NCBI GenBank assembly: GCA_004292855.1
Contig: RDXN01000050.1
Location: forward strand, 1-64,000
DNA: 64,000 nucleotides
From: Cytophagales bacterium
Lineage (GTDB): Bacteria > Bacteroidota > Bacteroidia > Cytophagales > Spirosomataceae
Direction of reading: 5' to 3'
Numbering within the stretch: the first letter of the stretch is position 1; each line of letters begins with the position of its first letter. Below are positions 22,460 to 32,137 of this stretch, in pieces. Under the pieces are notes generated by a model, which saw only the letters and a list, made by a program, of their open reading frames with translations, searched no databases and was not told the DNA's origin. The position numbers were made by a program, and so were the translations under genes.

Positions 22460-24655
22460 TTAGCTGTCTTGCGCCTGTACCAACTCGTGCAATTGGGGCA
22501 TACCCTCAAGCTGAATCTGGCGTTCGCGATAGGCCTGAACGGCGTGTAGGAACGCTTCGGACTGGGCAACAAATTCGTTGGCGTAGGCCTCGGAAGGTTC
22601 GTTTTTGTTGATGCCAAACACCAACGTCTTGAACTGCCCCTCCTGCCCGTGGAAACCCGATTCGCCGTTGAACACCCGGTCGAAGTCCGACACGATGCCG
22701 TGCTGCGTGTTGGTGTTTACGTCGCGGGTCATCAGGGCGGCTTTGGCACCCGTAATGAACACGTTGTAGGCGTGGTAAATGGCATCGGCCGGGCGGCTTT
22801 CGGCTTGTGCTTCGCGTGCCCAGGTAAGCTTTTCGGTGGCTTCGTCGAGGGTCGTTGCCACGAGGTCAATCATCACGCCCGCACACTCGCCCACGCCCAC
22901 TTCGGTAGCATATTGGTCGGTATGGTCCCAGTCGATAAAGTCGTCGGCGGTAACGAGTTTCAGGTCGGCAAGGGGTTTTAGTAGACTGTAGAAATAGTTC
23001 TTGCCTTGTCGCCCATAATAATCGTTAAAGTACTCACCCTCGAAAGCATTGGTATCATAATCGCGGAGTAAAAGGCGCAGGGCGTCGGGGCCACGTTTGG
23101 TCGGAATCTTCACGACTTTATCACCGATTTGCCCTTCGCCCGCTCCGTTAAAACCACCCCCCAGCAGCACCTGCAAGGCGGGCATTACGGCGGCCCCGTT
23201 CTTCATAGACGAGCCGTGGAAGCCAATGTTGGCTACTGAGTGTTGCCCGCAGCCGTTCATACAGCCGCTGATTTTGATCTTGATATCGTTGTTATACACG
23301 ATGTCGGGAAACTCCGCGTGCATCAGGGTTTCGAGTGCCCGCGTGATGCCGTAACTGCTCGAAATAGCGAGGTTACAGGTGTCCGTGCCGGGGCAGGTTG
23401 TAATGTCGGCGGTGGTGTCGAAACCGGGCGTTGCCAGGCCCAGCGCGTCGAGGCCGTCGAATAGGGCGGGCAGGTTCTCGGGCCGCACAAACCGCAGCAG
23501 GTAGCCCTGATTCACCGTCACCCGAATGTCGTCGGCGGCATATTGCTTTACCAATCCGGCCAAGGCCCGCGCCGTATCCGACGACATGTCGCCCACCTGC
23601 ACCCGCAACTGCACCGCGTACCAACCGGCCTGCTTCTGCTCGAAAACGTTGGTGCGGAGCCAGGTTTCGAGTTTCAATGGCGTTGCCGTTTCAGGTTTCA
23701 ATGACTGGGTCGTTTCAGGTTTCAATGGCTCCGCCGTTTCATTGCTTGGCTGTTTCAATGGCTGCGCCGTTTCATCGGCTGAAACCTGAAACGCCGAAGG
23801 CAATGAAACTTGAAACGTTTTAACCCGAAGAGCCGTCCACTCCTCCGCAATTCTATTCTGAAACTCTTCCAGACCGATGTCGTTGAGGAGGTACTTCATG
23901 CGGGCTTTGTGCCGTTTGGTACGCTCACCATAGCGGTCGAACACCCGGATTACGGCCTCGATGAACGGAATAACGCGCTCTTCCTCAATAAATTCAGAAA
24001 CCGTTTGGGCCGCAAACGGCTGCGCACCCAGACCACCGCCCAGGAGTACTTTAAAGCCCCGAACACCGGCCTGAATCCGTGGAATCAACCCAATGTCGTG
24101 CATGTACCCGTAAGCCGAATCCTTCTCCGACGACGACACCGCGATCTTGAACTTCCGGCCCATTTCCTGGCAAATCGGGTTGCGCAAAAAGTACTCGAAA
24201 ATGGCATGGGCATAGGGCGAAATATCGAACAACTCGTCGGGGTCGACGCCCGCGCGGGCCGAGCCGGTCACGTTCCGAACGGTGTTGCCACAGGCTTCTT
24301 TGAGCGTGATACCCGCGTCTTCGAGGTCGGCCCAGAGCTGGGGCGAATCGGCCAGTTTGACAAAGTGGAGTTGAATATCCTGCCGGGTGGTTGCGTGCAG
24401 GTTGCCCGTCGCGTACCTGTCCGACACGTCGGCGATGCGGATGAGTTGATCGGTGGTGATGCGTCCGTAGGGCAGTTTGATGCGGATCATTTGCACGCCC
24501 GCCTGCCGCTGACCATACACCCCCCGCGCCAAGCGAAACTTCCGAAACTGCTCGTCGGTTAGTTGGCCGCTTGTGAAGCCGCTGATCTTTTTCTGGAGGT
24601 CCAGAATGTCACGTTGAGCCGCCTGACTCACGGTAGTGGAAAAGGCAATAGACAT
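22460..24655 (-). CDS. Ferredoxin-type nitrite/sulfite reductase (siroheme, 4Fe-4S)
   Basis: The 731-residue protein has the duplicated nitrite/sulfite reductase fold. The cluster and siroheme ligands are visible as CPGTDTC and GCMNGCGQ in the second half. The N-terminal half has GRITTDQLIRIADVSDRYA and TTRQDIQLHF. It reduces sulfite to sulfide or nitrite to ammonia in six-electron steps; sequence alone does not decide which. Residues about 279-324, between the two halves, form a repetitive linker (ETAQPLKQPSNETAEPLKP...) encoded by the GTTTCA repeat, which lengthens the protein beyond the family norm. It precedes cobA, which makes its siroheme precursor. No nitrate or sulfate genes are near. 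Confidence 0.9.
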   Translation of the reverse strand: MSIAFSTTVSQAAQRDILDLQKKISGFTSGQLTDEQFRKFRLARGVYGQRQAGVQMIRIKLPYGRITTDQLIRIADVSDRYATGNLHATTRQDIQLHFVKLADSPQLWADLEDAGITLKEACGNTVRNVTGSARAGVDPDELFDISPYAHAIFEYFLRNPICQEMGRKFKIAVSSSEKDSAYGYMHDIGLIPRIQAGVRGFKVLLGGGLGAQPFAAQTVSEFIEEERVIPFIEAVIRVFDRYGERTKRHKARMKYLLNDIGLEEFQNRIAEEWTALRVKTFQVSLPSAFQVSADETAQPLKQPSNETAEPLKPETTQSLKPETATPLKLETWLRTNVFEQKQAGWYAVQLRVQVGDMSSDTARALAGLVKQYAADDIRVTVNQGYLLRFVRPENLPALFDGLDALGLATPGFDTTADITTCPGTDTCNLAISSSYGITRALETLMHAEFPDIVYNNDIKIKISGCMNGCGQHSVANIGFHGSSMKNGAAVMPALQVLLGGGFNGAGEGQIGDKVVKIPTKRGPDALRLLLRDYDTNAFEGEYFNDYYGRQGKNYFYSLLKPLADLKLVTADDFIDWDHTDQYATEVGVGECAGVMIDLVATTLDEATEKLTWAREAQAESRPADAIYHAYNVFITGAKAALMTRDVNTNTQHGIVSDFDRVFNGESGFHGQEGQFKTLVFGINKNEPSEAYANEFVAQSEAFLHAVQAYRERQIQLEGMPQLHELVQAQDS
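23683..23820. repeat. GTTTCA word-repeat R3 inside the sir coding region
   Basis: About 140 bases carry repeated GTTTCAGGTTTCAATG and TGCGCCGTTTCA words and, at one end, their complements (CTGAAACCTGAAACGCC). Read on the minus strand they stay in frame and encode a PLKPET-rich linker. The words match the non-coding copies at 20121 and 58726. Confidence 0.75.
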
Positions 24656-24690
24656 AAGGGTAATTGTCTATAGATTTGATATACTATCCT

Positions 24691-24728
24691 AAAAAAACAA
24701 ATGCCGGATGACGGACCGGCGTTTGTTT
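24691..24728 (-). terminator. Hairpin followed by T run, minus strand
   Basis: On the minus strand a 13-base stem (24728-24716 with 24707-24695, one wobble) with an 8-base loop is followed by a run of T (24697-24691). This is a standard intrinsic terminator. It lies 100 bases downstream of the esterase gene (ending at 24828) and 36 bases upstream of sir, so it separates the two transcripts. It could also act as an attenuator for sir. Confidence 0.65.
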
Positions 24729-24827
24729 AAAGAAGTGTGGTTGCAAAAATAAGGAAATAGCGGGCGCAATAGTTCGGTTATAGCCACAAAAAGGCAGATG
24801 CGTGTGTTGCTGACGCGTCAGCAATTA

Positions 24828-26000
24828 CTAGTTATCAATCAACGCCGAAACGACCTCATTACCCTGAACAGCCCGCGCAGGCCGAGGATGCTCGGGCGTG
24901 AACACGCGCAGGGCGTCGCGGTCGAGTATCGTATTTGGCGACTCGTCCGGGTTTCCGTCTTTCAGCACTTTACCCAAATCGAGGCCGAGGTGCTGGGCCA
25001 AAAACCGGTAAGCTGCGGTACGTTTACTCGGCCCATAATCGTGCCCCTCGCCCGCCAAATGCACGTTAGCGACTTTATCTTTGGCATTGTAAAGCCCATA
25101 CACACCCTGCACATACGGAAACTCGACCGAGGGCGTGTTGTGGGTCCAGTCTTTGCCATCAGACAGCATTAGCATGGGCCTCGGTGCGGCCAACGCGGCT
25201 AACTCGGCGTTGTTGGTTTCGTGGGTGGTGCGTTTATGAATGGACATACCGCTCTCGCACGTGCAGCCCCCGAAAAAGTGGGCCGATACCATCACGACCG
25301 GCACCGACACCGTCACGCGCGGGTCGAGAGCCGTCAGCAAAAACGTCTGTGTCCCCCCGCCCGACTCGCCCGTAACGGCCACCCGCTTAGGATCGACGTT
25401 GGGCAGGCTCAACAGAAAGTCGAGCGCACGGATGCTGTTGAGCGTTTGGAGTTTCAGGGCTTTCGGAAGTTTGTGGTCGCATTGAGTCATATCGCCGTAG
25501 CCAATCATATCGTAGGCAAACACCACAGCCCCCATGCGGGCGAGTGTGGCGCATCGTTGTTGAGCCGTTTCGAGTTTACGACCCTCGCCAGAAGGAGAGT
25601 GGCCATGCGGACACAAAATGGCGGGTTGGCGACCGGTCAAATCGGTTGGGTAATATAGGTTACCTGTCACGAAAATGCCCGGCAGGCTCTCGAAAGCCAC
25701 ATTTTCGACCACGTAGCCCTTCATCTGCCGCGCACTATGCCGCATGGGTTGCAAGGGCGCAAACTGCGGTTTTTCGGGTAACTCCATCCCCGCCCGGATA
25801 CCGGCCCGGATCAGAGCGGTTCGTTTCTCCCAGTCTTGCCGGGTGGCGTAGGTCTTGGCCGTGTCGGCCAGTCGTTGGGCGGCTTCGGCCTCTGGAAAAT
25901 AAGCTCCCTGCCGCAGATCGGGGCGGGCCGGGTTGGGTTGAGCGAGCAGTGTTTGGGCAAACAAAAGGCCCCCGGCGAGTACTGTTACGAGCGGTTTCAT
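24828..26000 (-). CDS. Secreted alpha/beta hydrolase, acetylxylan esterase-like
   Basis: The 390-residue protein starts with a signal peptide (MKPLVTVLAGGLLFAQTLLAQ). The alpha/beta hydrolase core shows HGHSPSGEG (oxyanion region), the nucleophile elbow TGESGGGTQ with the serine in GESGG, an acidic region at MLMLSDGKDWT and a histidine in AGEGHDYG. Relatives annotated as acetylxylan esterase or prolyl-oligopeptidase-like hydrolases act on plant polysaccharide esters. The window also has a GH9 cellulase and SusCD, which fits plant polymer use, but the substrate is inferred. Confidence 0.83.
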   Translation of the reverse strand: MKPLVTVLAGGLLFAQTLLAQPNPARPDLRQGAYFPEAEAAQRLADTAKTYATRQDWEKRTALIRAGIRAGMELPEKPQFAPLQPMRHSARQMKGYVVENVAFESLPGIFVTGNLYYPTDLTGRQPAILCPHGHSPSGEGRKLETAQQRCATLARMGAVVFAYDMIGYGDMTQCDHKLPKALKLQTLNSIRALDFLLSLPNVDPKRVAVTGESGGGTQTFLLTALDPRVTVSVPVVMVSAHFFGGCTCESGMSIHKRTTHETNNAELAALAAPRPMLMLSDGKDWTHNTPSVEFPYVQGVYGLYNAKDKVANVHLAGEGHDYGPSKRTAAYRFLAQHLGLDLGKVLKDGNPDESPNTILDRDALRVFTPEHPRPARAVQGNEVVSALIDN

Positions 26001-26054
26001 ACGCTCAGAAAGGGGGCCGGGGGCGGGTTCTACCAGTTTATAACCTGGTGAATA

Positions 26055-26261
26055 TTAACGCAGTGTATCTAGCCCCGTTGTGTCGATAGCTGTCCCATCA
26101 ACCGGGGCCGATTGGGTCTCGCTGGGTGGCAGGGCGCGTTCGAGCTGCTTACGCCGGTTCCACGGGGCGGTGGTGCGCCGGGCCATATCGACGGTGATCA
26201 GGATAACCACCAGTACGAAGGCAATAAAAATGATAACAAACAGTCGGCGGTTGCGATTCAT
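26055..26261 (-). CDS. Small single-pass membrane protein
   Basis: The 68-residue protein has a basic start (MNRNRRLF) and one strong membrane helix at about 7-26 (VIIFIAFVLVVILITV). An outside or inside tail rich in Pro, Ser and Thr follows. I do not recognise it. It lies alone between the esterase and phosphatase genes on the same strand. Its AT-poor codon use matches its neighbours, which supports a real gene. Confidence 0.6.
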   Translation of the reverse strand: MNRNRRLFVIIFIAFVLVVILITVDMARRTTAPWNRRKQLERALPPSETQSAPVDGTAIDTTGLDTLR

Positions 26262-26344
26262 AATAAGGATGTTGGATCGGTCCGCCGAAGCGGTTGGACA
26301 CTGGACGTTGGATAGCCTTTTGTCCGATGTCCAGTATCTAACGT

Positions 26345-26842
26345 CTAAGTCAATCCTTTTGGTGATACTTGAAATCCGAGGTTGCCGGTGCGCCCCGATA
26401 CGTCGGCCCAGCGGAGATTCTCGAACTTGATTTCGATCACGGCTCCCTTGCTCATAGACCCAACCGACTGATGGGTAAGGTATTCCGAGAAATACGACAC
26501 GTCGGGATTATGCCCCACAATCATAACCGACTGGACCGATTCGGGGAGGGCGTTCACGGCGGCCATGTAGGCGCGTGGCCCCCCGTCGAATAGCTTTTCG
26601 TCGAGGATAATAGCGTCGCTGTCGATGCCGAGTTGTTCGGCCATCACCTTGGCGGTGTCGCGGGCGCGGTTGGCGGTGCTACTGATGAGTTGATCGGGCC
26701 GAACGTTGCGCTCGTGCAGGTTGCGGCCCACCCGGGCGGCTGCAATAATGCCGTCGGGCGTTAGGTCACGGTCGTGGTCGCGGCCAAACGCGCTGTGGTC
26801 TTCGGCTTTGGCATGACGGACAATGTACAGAATGCGATGCAT
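26345..26842 (-). CDS. SixA-like histidine phosphatase
   Basis: The 165-residue protein belongs to the histidine phosphatase superfamily. The RHG motif appears as VRHAKAE near residue 9, with the phosphate-pocket arginine in SSTANRARDTA and the second histidine in VGHNPDVS. SixA removes phosphate from histidine in phosphorelay proteins; relatives act on small phosphoesters. The substrate here is unknown. A palindrome-like word repeat (TTGGAC..GTTGGAT) lies just downstream at 26270-26340. Confidence 0.9.
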   Translation of the reverse strand: MHRILYIVRHAKAEDHSAFGRDHDRDLTPDGIIAAARVGRNLHERNVRPDQLISSTANRARDTAKVMAEQLGIDSDAIILDEKLFDGGPRAYMAAVNALPESVQSVMIVGHNPDVSYFSEYLTHQSVGSMSKGAVIEIKFENLRWADVSGRTGNLGFQVSPKGLT

Positions 26843-26866
26843 TGATAGTAGTTTGTGCGTGCAACG

Positions 26867-27433
26867 TTACAATTTTTTTTCGGACGTGAGCCGCATCCCC
26901 GTAATATTCCAGCAGGTTTCCATCCAAGAGCTTTTACACTCGAACATGGCAAATTGATCCACTGAGTCGGGGAGCCGCTCGAAATACAGTACAAACGTAA
27001 CGCGTTCATTGCCCCGAACCTCGCGCGAATTGGGCGAAAGCGGGATGCCAGTGGCTTTCACCAGTTTGTAGGTGTCTTTACTATCGTGCGGAACCAGCAC
27101 AGACTTGGGCTTGATCGAAATTTCGCTTGCCGATGAGGTATAGCTATAGTCGGAACTGCGCGGGTCGCCCCCGTGGGAAAACGTTACGTACAGCACCGTG
27201 TAACTTGGTGTCTGCCGAATGTCGGTCAGGCGAATGGCCGGGTCGTTAGTTTTGCCGAGACCGTTGATAGGGTCGGGGAGCAGTTTGCGGCTGCTGATTA
27301 CTTCGGCACTGGTGGGGCCGGGCGCGTAGTATTCGGCCTCGTCAACGGGTGTGGCTGGGCCTGTCACGGGGCGAGTGAACCGACAGGCACTCACAACTAA
27401 AACACCGAATATGAGGTAAAGAAGCGTTTTCAT
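26867..27433 (-). CDS. Hypothetical lipoprotein
   Basis: ATG 27433 gives a 188-residue protein with a lipobox (LVVSAC, cysteine at residue 17). The remainder is predicted beta-rich. A region around TPSYTVLYVTFSHGG and NERVTFVLYFERLP resembles a small immunoglobulin-like fold. Two cysteines near the end (CKSSWMETC) could form a disulfide. I do not recognise a family. It lies 24 bases upstream of the SixA-like gene on the same strand, so they may be cotranscribed. Confidence 0.75.
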   Translation of the reverse strand: MKTLLYLIFGVLVVSACRFTRPVTGPATPVDEAEYYAPGPTSAEVISSRKLLPDPINGLGKTNDPAIRLTDIRQTPSYTVLYVTFSHGGDPRSSDYSYTSSASEISIKPKSVLVPHDSKDTYKLVKATGIPLSPNSREVRGNERVTFVLYFERLPDSVDQFAMFECKSSWMETCWNITGMRLTSEKKL

Positions 27434-27590
27434 ACGTCGCAAAGACAGTTGGTAACGGCAACTAAATTACAACTTTTAAGTTGTTATGCCGTGAAGGACC
27501 ACCACAAATTTTGGTTTATACCAGTACCTTTGGTTTGAGATTTGGGGCGTTCAGCAGCTTTTGTCATCCCGTTTTTGTCATCCGACGAAC

Positions 27591-27681
27591 TTTTGTCATC
27601 CCGACGCAGGAGGGATCTACTCTGTTGACGCCCAAGTTGACGGTTGGCCAAGTAGATCCCTCCTGCGTCGGGATGACAAAA
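27591..27681. repeat. Palindromic repeat family R1, copy 3 with nested partial copies
   Basis: Perfect 31-base arms (27591-27621 and 27651-27681) carry GTCATCCCGACGCAGGAGGG and its complement. Two truncated copies of the arm start (TTTTGTCATCC) lie just left, at about 27559-27590. A matching ACGGGATGA lies just right, so the palindrome extends outward with an interruption. This looks like repeated insertion of the element into itself. It separates divergent genes (the lipoprotein gene and gnd). Confidence 0.85.
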
Positions 27682-27747
27682 ACGGGATGAAACAAACAGC
27701 ATGATAGAAACGCCTACGAGCACAAACCACAAACAAACTTCCAAACT

Positions 27748-28650
27748 ATGCAAATCGGATTCGTTGGCCTCGGCAAAATGGGCTACAATTTGGTGGTGAA
27801 CCTGCTCCGCCACAAACACGAGGTAGTCGGCTTCGACATTAACCCCGAACTCGTCGACCTCATTAAAGGCGAAGGCGCGGGGGGCGTTGGCTCCTACGAA
27901 GAACTGTTCCAAACGCTGCCCAACCCACGCGTGATCTGGCTCATGATTCCGGCTGGCCCGCTCATCGACAAGGTGTTGGATCAACTGCTGGCGTCGGGTC
28001 TGTCGGCGGGCGACATTGTGATCGACGGGGGTAACTCGCATTACCAGGACACCATGCGCCGGTACGAAATGCTCAAAACCAAGGGCGTTTCCTACGTCGA
28101 TTGTGGCACGAGCGGGGGGGTAAGCGGTGCGCTCAACGGGGCCTGCACGATGGTTGGGGGCGACAAAGAATCGGTTGATAAACTGGACGAAGTGTTCCGC
28201 GAGATTTCGGTCGAGAATGGCTACCTCTACACCGGCCCGGCGGGCAGCGGACACTTCACCAAAATGGTGCATAACGGCATCGAATACGGCATGATGCAGT
28301 CGATTGCCGAAGGATTCGAAGTACTCGAAAAAAGCCCATTCCCGTACGATTTTGAGGCCGTAGCCAAGATGTGGAATAACGGCTCGGTGATCCGAAGCTG
28401 GCTTATGGAACTGACCGAAAATGCGTTCAAAAAAGACGCTAAACTCGACGGCATCAAAGGCCGGATGTTCTCGTCGGGCGAGGGTAAATGGACGCTCGAA
28501 ACGGCTATGAACCTGGGTGTGCCTACGCCCGTGATTGCCCTCTCGTTAATGATGCGGTATCGTTCGCTACAAGACGACACCTTCACGGGTAAAGTGGTCG
28601 CGGCTCTGCGGAACGAGTTCGGCGGTCACGCGGTGGTGAAGGCGGATTAA
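27748..28650 (+). CDS. gnd: 6-phosphogluconate dehydrogenase, decarboxylating, short type
   Basis: The 300-residue enzyme converts 6-phosphogluconate to ribulose 5-phosphate in the pentose phosphate pathway. The dinucleotide fold GFVGLGKMG is at the N terminus; DGGNSHYQD, CGTSGGVSGA and KMVHNGIEYGMM cover the substrate and catalytic segments. It is the short form, lacking the long C-terminal extension of the E. coli enzyme. D30 at the end of strand 2 suggests a preference for NAD over NADP, as in related short enzymes (inference). It stands alone between repeat elements. Confidence 0.95.
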   Translation: MQIGFVGLGKMGYNLVVNLLRHKHEVVGFDINPELVDLIKGEGAGGVGSYEELFQTLPNPRVIWLMIPAGPLIDKVLDQLLASGLSAGDIVIDGGNSHYQDTMRRYEMLKTKGVSYVDCGTSGGVSGALNGACTMVGGDKESVDKLDEVFREISVENGYLYTGPAGSGHFTKMVHNGIEYGMMQSIAEGFEVLEKSPFPYDFEAVAKMWNNGSVIRSWLMELTENAFKKDAKLDGIKGRMFSSGEGKWTLETAMNLGVPTPVIALSLMMRYRSLQDDTFTGKVVAALRNEFGGHAVVKAD

Positions 28651-28675
28651 AAGTTCGCACAAAGCAGTGTAAGTT

Positions 28676-28789
28676 GCTGCCGCATCTGCCCTTCGACAAG
28701 CTCAGGGTGACCGCCATCTGGAATCTGTTTAGGTAAACTGAATCAATTTGACTGTCACCCTGAGCTTGTCGAAGGGCAGATGCGGCAGC
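28676..28789. repeat. Palindromic repeat family R2, copy 1
   Basis: Perfect 36-base arms (28676-28711 and 28754-28789) surround a 42-base spacer. The core is CTTCGACAAGCTCAGGGTGA. A related element with CTTCGACAGGCTCAGCCTGA lies at 60518-60620. Both begin with GCTG-CGC and end with GCGGCAGC. It lies between gnd and the SusC gene. Confidence 0.85.
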
Positions 28790-28902
28790 CTTTTTATCAT
28801 CCTTTACCGCATACTAATATTCCTGCAAAAACCTAGACAAAAATAAGTAAGCAGTTTTTCGGAAGAGCTTTAATAGGTGTTTAATCTCTTTCCAAATCAA
28901 CT

Positions 28903-31900
28903 ATGCTGCTTACGTTTACTACCAGCGTTTATCGAAACGCTCGTGAGGGCACTCTGCCCCACACACAGGCCTGGAAGCGATTCGGCTTCGGCACATTCCT
29001 CCTCATTCTGTTCTGCTCGGTGGGCGTGATGGCCCAAACCAAAATTTCGGGGAAAGTTATTGACGATGAGGGGCAGGGGTTGCCCGGTGTGAGTGTTGTG
29101 CTAAAAGGTACGACGACCGGCTCCGTGTCCGACGCCAACGGTGCGTACTCGCTGAATGCAGCCGATCCGAACGGTACGCTGGTGTTTTCGTACATTGGCT
29201 ACACCACACAGGAGGTGCCTATAAAAGGGCAGTCGACGGTGAACATCACGTTGGCCACCGATACCAAATCGCTCAACGAAGTGGTCGTTGTGGGCTACGG
29301 TACGCAACGCAGGGAGACCGTAACCGGCTCCGTCGTTTCGGTGAAGGGAGCCGATCTGATTAAATCGCCTACCACGAACCTCTCGAACTCCATTGCCGGA
29401 CGGCTTGCGGGCGTAATTGCCGTGAACCGCAGCGGACAACCGGGGGCCGATGGTTCGGCGATTCGGATTCGGGGTACGAACACGATAGGCAACAACGATG
29501 CCCTGATCGTTATTGACGGGATTCCGGCGAGGGCTGGTGGTCTGGACCGGATCAACCCGAATGATATTGAAACTATCTCGGTGTTGAAAGATGCATCGGC
29601 AGCTATCTACGGGTCGCGGGCTGCCAACGGCGTTATCCTGATTACAACTAAGCGGGGTAAAACTGGCAAGCCGCAATTGTCGTACTCGTTTAATCAGGGC
29701 TTTTCGCAACCGACGGTTATTCCGAAATTGTCGAATGCAGCCGAGTACGCGCAGATGCTCAACGACTTGAACATCTACGAGTTACCCGTTTCGGAGTGGG
29801 CTGCTACCAATCAGGCCTTTAAAACAACGGGGTCGATTACCCGGCCCAACGGCACGGTTCGCACGGCCCCGTATTCGCCTTCCGACATCGCCAAATACAA
29901 TGACGGTTCCGACCCTTGGCGGTATCCCGACACGGACTGGTACGCAGCGACCTTGAAACCGTGGTCGCCACAGCAACAGCATAACCTACAGGTAACGGGC
30001 GGCACCGAAGATTTCAAATATTTGGCTTCGCTGGGCTATCAGAATCAGGATGGCTACTACAAAAACTCGGCAACGAACTACAAACAGTACGATGCACGGG
30101 TTAACCTCGATGCCAATATCAACAAGTACATCCATTTGGCCGTTGGGCTGCTGGCTCGTCGGGAACAAAGGTCCTACCCAACACGGTCGGCACAGGCCAT
30201 TTTCCGGATGCAGATGCGCGGCAAACCCAATCAGCCTGCCTATTGGCCCAACGGCCTGCCCGGTCCCGACATCGAGAACGGCGAAAACCCGGTTGTCATT
30301 ACGACTGATTTGTCGGGCTACGACCGCGACAAACAGGATTACTTCCAGTCGAATGGGCAGGTTGATATTAAAATTCCGGGCGTTGAAGGGCTGAAATTCA
30401 GTGGTACGGCGGCTATCGATAACCGGCAGCGCAACCGTCGGCTCTGGCAAATTCCCTGGACGCTCTATCAACTCGGAACCGGCAACGATGCCAACGGTAA
30501 TCCCAACCTGGTTCCCAGCCGACGCGGCCCCGCCGAACCTAACCTGAACGTGTATGGCGAAACCCAGTTGAACATCCTGCTGGGGGGCGTAGGCACGTAC
30601 GAGCGCAAAATCGGCCAACATGGTATTACGTTGCTGGCGGGTGTGAACCGCGAAACCATTCAGGGCGACAACGTGCAGGCGTTCCGACGGTACTTTATCT
30701 CGCCCGCCATCGACCAACTGTTTGCCGGGGGTGACCTCGAACGGAACGGTACAGGCGGAGCATACGACCGGGCGCGGATCAACTACTTCGGGCGGGTAGC
30801 TTACAACTATAAAGAGAAGTATCTGCTCGAATTCCTGTGGCGGTACGATGGGTCGGATATTTTTCCCGAAACGACGCGGTACGGTTTCTTTCCCGGTGTT
30901 ATGGCGGGCTGGCTGATTTCGGAAGAAAACTTCTGGAAGAACTCGGTCAGTGCGGTCAACTACCTGAAGCTACGCGGGTCGTGGGGGCAATTAGGCAACG
31001 ATCAGATTTATTTGCCCAATACAACAAATCTGGCGACGTATCAGTATCTGCCTACTTACGGCTTCAACACCTACATCATCAACAACGCGCCCCAGACGAC
31101 GCTCTCGGAAGCCCGGATTCCGAACCCGACGATTACGTGGGAGGTGGCTAACAACGCGAATATCGGTTTGGAGGGGCAGTTGTTCAACGGTAAAATCAGC
31201 TTCGAGTTCGACTATTTTAATAACCTTCGGACCTCGATTCTGTACCCGCGCAATGCCTCAATTCCCCGCTCAACGGGCCTGACGCTGCCCCCCGAAAACA
31301 TCGGCAAACTCCGCAACCGGGGCTTCGACGGGCAGATCACCTATAATGGCCAACGAGGTGGGCTGAAGTATTCGGTCGCTCTGAACGGCGGTTACGCACA
31401 GAACCGGATTCTGTTCTGGGACGAGGCCCCCGGTGCCCCCGAATGGCAACGAACAACGGGCCGCGCCCTGAACTCGTATCTGGTTTACGAGTATGATGGG
31501 GTGTTTAGAGATCAGGCCGAAATCGACGGGAACCGGATCGACTATTCGGCTATCGTGAAGACGCTCCGCCCCGGCGACATGAAGTACAAAGACTACAACG
31601 GTGACGGCAAAATCACGCCCGACGATATGTACCGGCTCGAACGCACGAACCTGCCCCTGTTTCAGGGTGGCATGAACCTGACGGCGGCCTATAAAAACTT
31701 CGACCTGACGATTCTGTTCCAGGGCGCGGCAGGGGCGCGGCAGTATGTAAGCCTCGGTGAGTCGGGCAATATTGGTAATTATCTCCGCGAGTTTTATACC
31801 AATCGCTGGACGATTGACAACCCAAGCAGCGTTCACCCGCGCATTGCCAACCGCAGCGATCAGTACTATTCGAACGGAAACACCTACTGGCTCAGGTCGG

Positions 31901-32121
31901 CAGACTACATCCGGTTGAAAAACTTTGAGGTCGGCTACACCATTCCCGAAGCCATTGGTCGGCGCGTGGGTCTGAGCAACCTGCGGGTGTATGCCAACGG
32001 CCTAAACCTGTTCAATATTCTAAACAAATTAGACTCGTTCGATCCCGAAACAGACAACGCACTGGGACAATATTACCCACAGGCTCGTGTAATGAACTTT
32101 GGTGCGTCGCTACGCTTCTAA
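28903..32121 (+). CDS. SusC/RagA-type TonB-linked outer membrane transporter
   Basis: The 1072-residue outer membrane protein imports a nutrient, probably a glycan, with energy from TonB. After a signal peptide comes a carboxypeptidase-D-like domain (ISGKVIDDEGQGLPGVSV), then the TonB box region, then the plug with VVVGYGTQRRETVTGSV and GRLAGV. The beta barrel fills the rest and ends with an aromatic strand (MNFGASLRF). It is followed after 16 bases by its SusD partner. No regulator (anti-sigma factor or hybrid sensor) is adjacent, so the substrate is not evident. Confidence 0.97.
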   Translation: MLLTFTTSVYRNAREGTLPHTQAWKRFGFGTFLLILFCSVGVMAQTKISGKVIDDEGQGLPGVSVVLKGTTTGSVSDANGAYSLNAADPNGTLVFSYIGYTTQEVPIKGQSTVNITLATDTKSLNEVVVVGYGTQRRETVTGSVVSVKGADLIKSPTTNLSNSIAGRLAGVIAVNRSGQPGADGSAIRIRGTNTIGNNDALIVIDGIPARAGGLDRINPNDIETISVLKDASAAIYGSRAANGVILITTKRGKTGKPQLSYSFNQGFSQPTVIPKLSNAAEYAQMLNDLNIYELPVSEWAATNQAFKTTGSITRPNGTVRTAPYSPSDIAKYNDGSDPWRYPDTDWYAATLKPWSPQQQHNLQVTGGTEDFKYLASLGYQNQDGYYKNSATNYKQYDARVNLDANINKYIHLAVGLLARREQRSYPTRSAQAIFRMQMRGKPNQPAYWPNGLPGPDIENGENPVVITTDLSGYDRDKQDYFQSNGQVDIKIPGVEGLKFSGTAAIDNRQRNRRLWQIPWTLYQLGTGNDANGNPNLVPSRRGPAEPNLNVYGETQLNILLGGVGTYERKIGQHGITLLAGVNRETIQGDNVQAFRRYFISPAIDQLFAGGDLERNGTGGAYDRARINYFGRVAYNYKEKYLLEFLWRYDGSDIFPETTRYGFFPGVMAGWLISEENFWKNSVSAVNYLKLRGSWGQLGNDQIYLPNTTNLATYQYLPTYGFNTYIINNAPQTTLSEARIPNPTITWEVANNANIGLEGQLFNGKISFEFDYFNNLRTSILYPRNASIPRSTGLTLPPENIGKLRNRGFDGQITYNGQRGGLKYSVALNGGYAQNRILFWDEAPGAPEWQRTTGRALNSYLVYEYDGVFRDQAEIDGNRIDYSAIVKTLRPGDMKYKDYNGDGKITPDDMYRLERTNLPLFQGGMNLTAAYKNFDLTILFQGAAGARQYVSLGESGNIGNYLREFYTNRWTIDNPSSVHPRIANRSDQYYSNGNTYWLRSADYIRLKNFEVGYTIPEAIGRRVGLSNLRVYANGLNLFNILNKLDSFDPETDNALGQYYPQARVMNFGASLRF

Positions 32122-32137
32122 CCCCCACTTTATCAAG

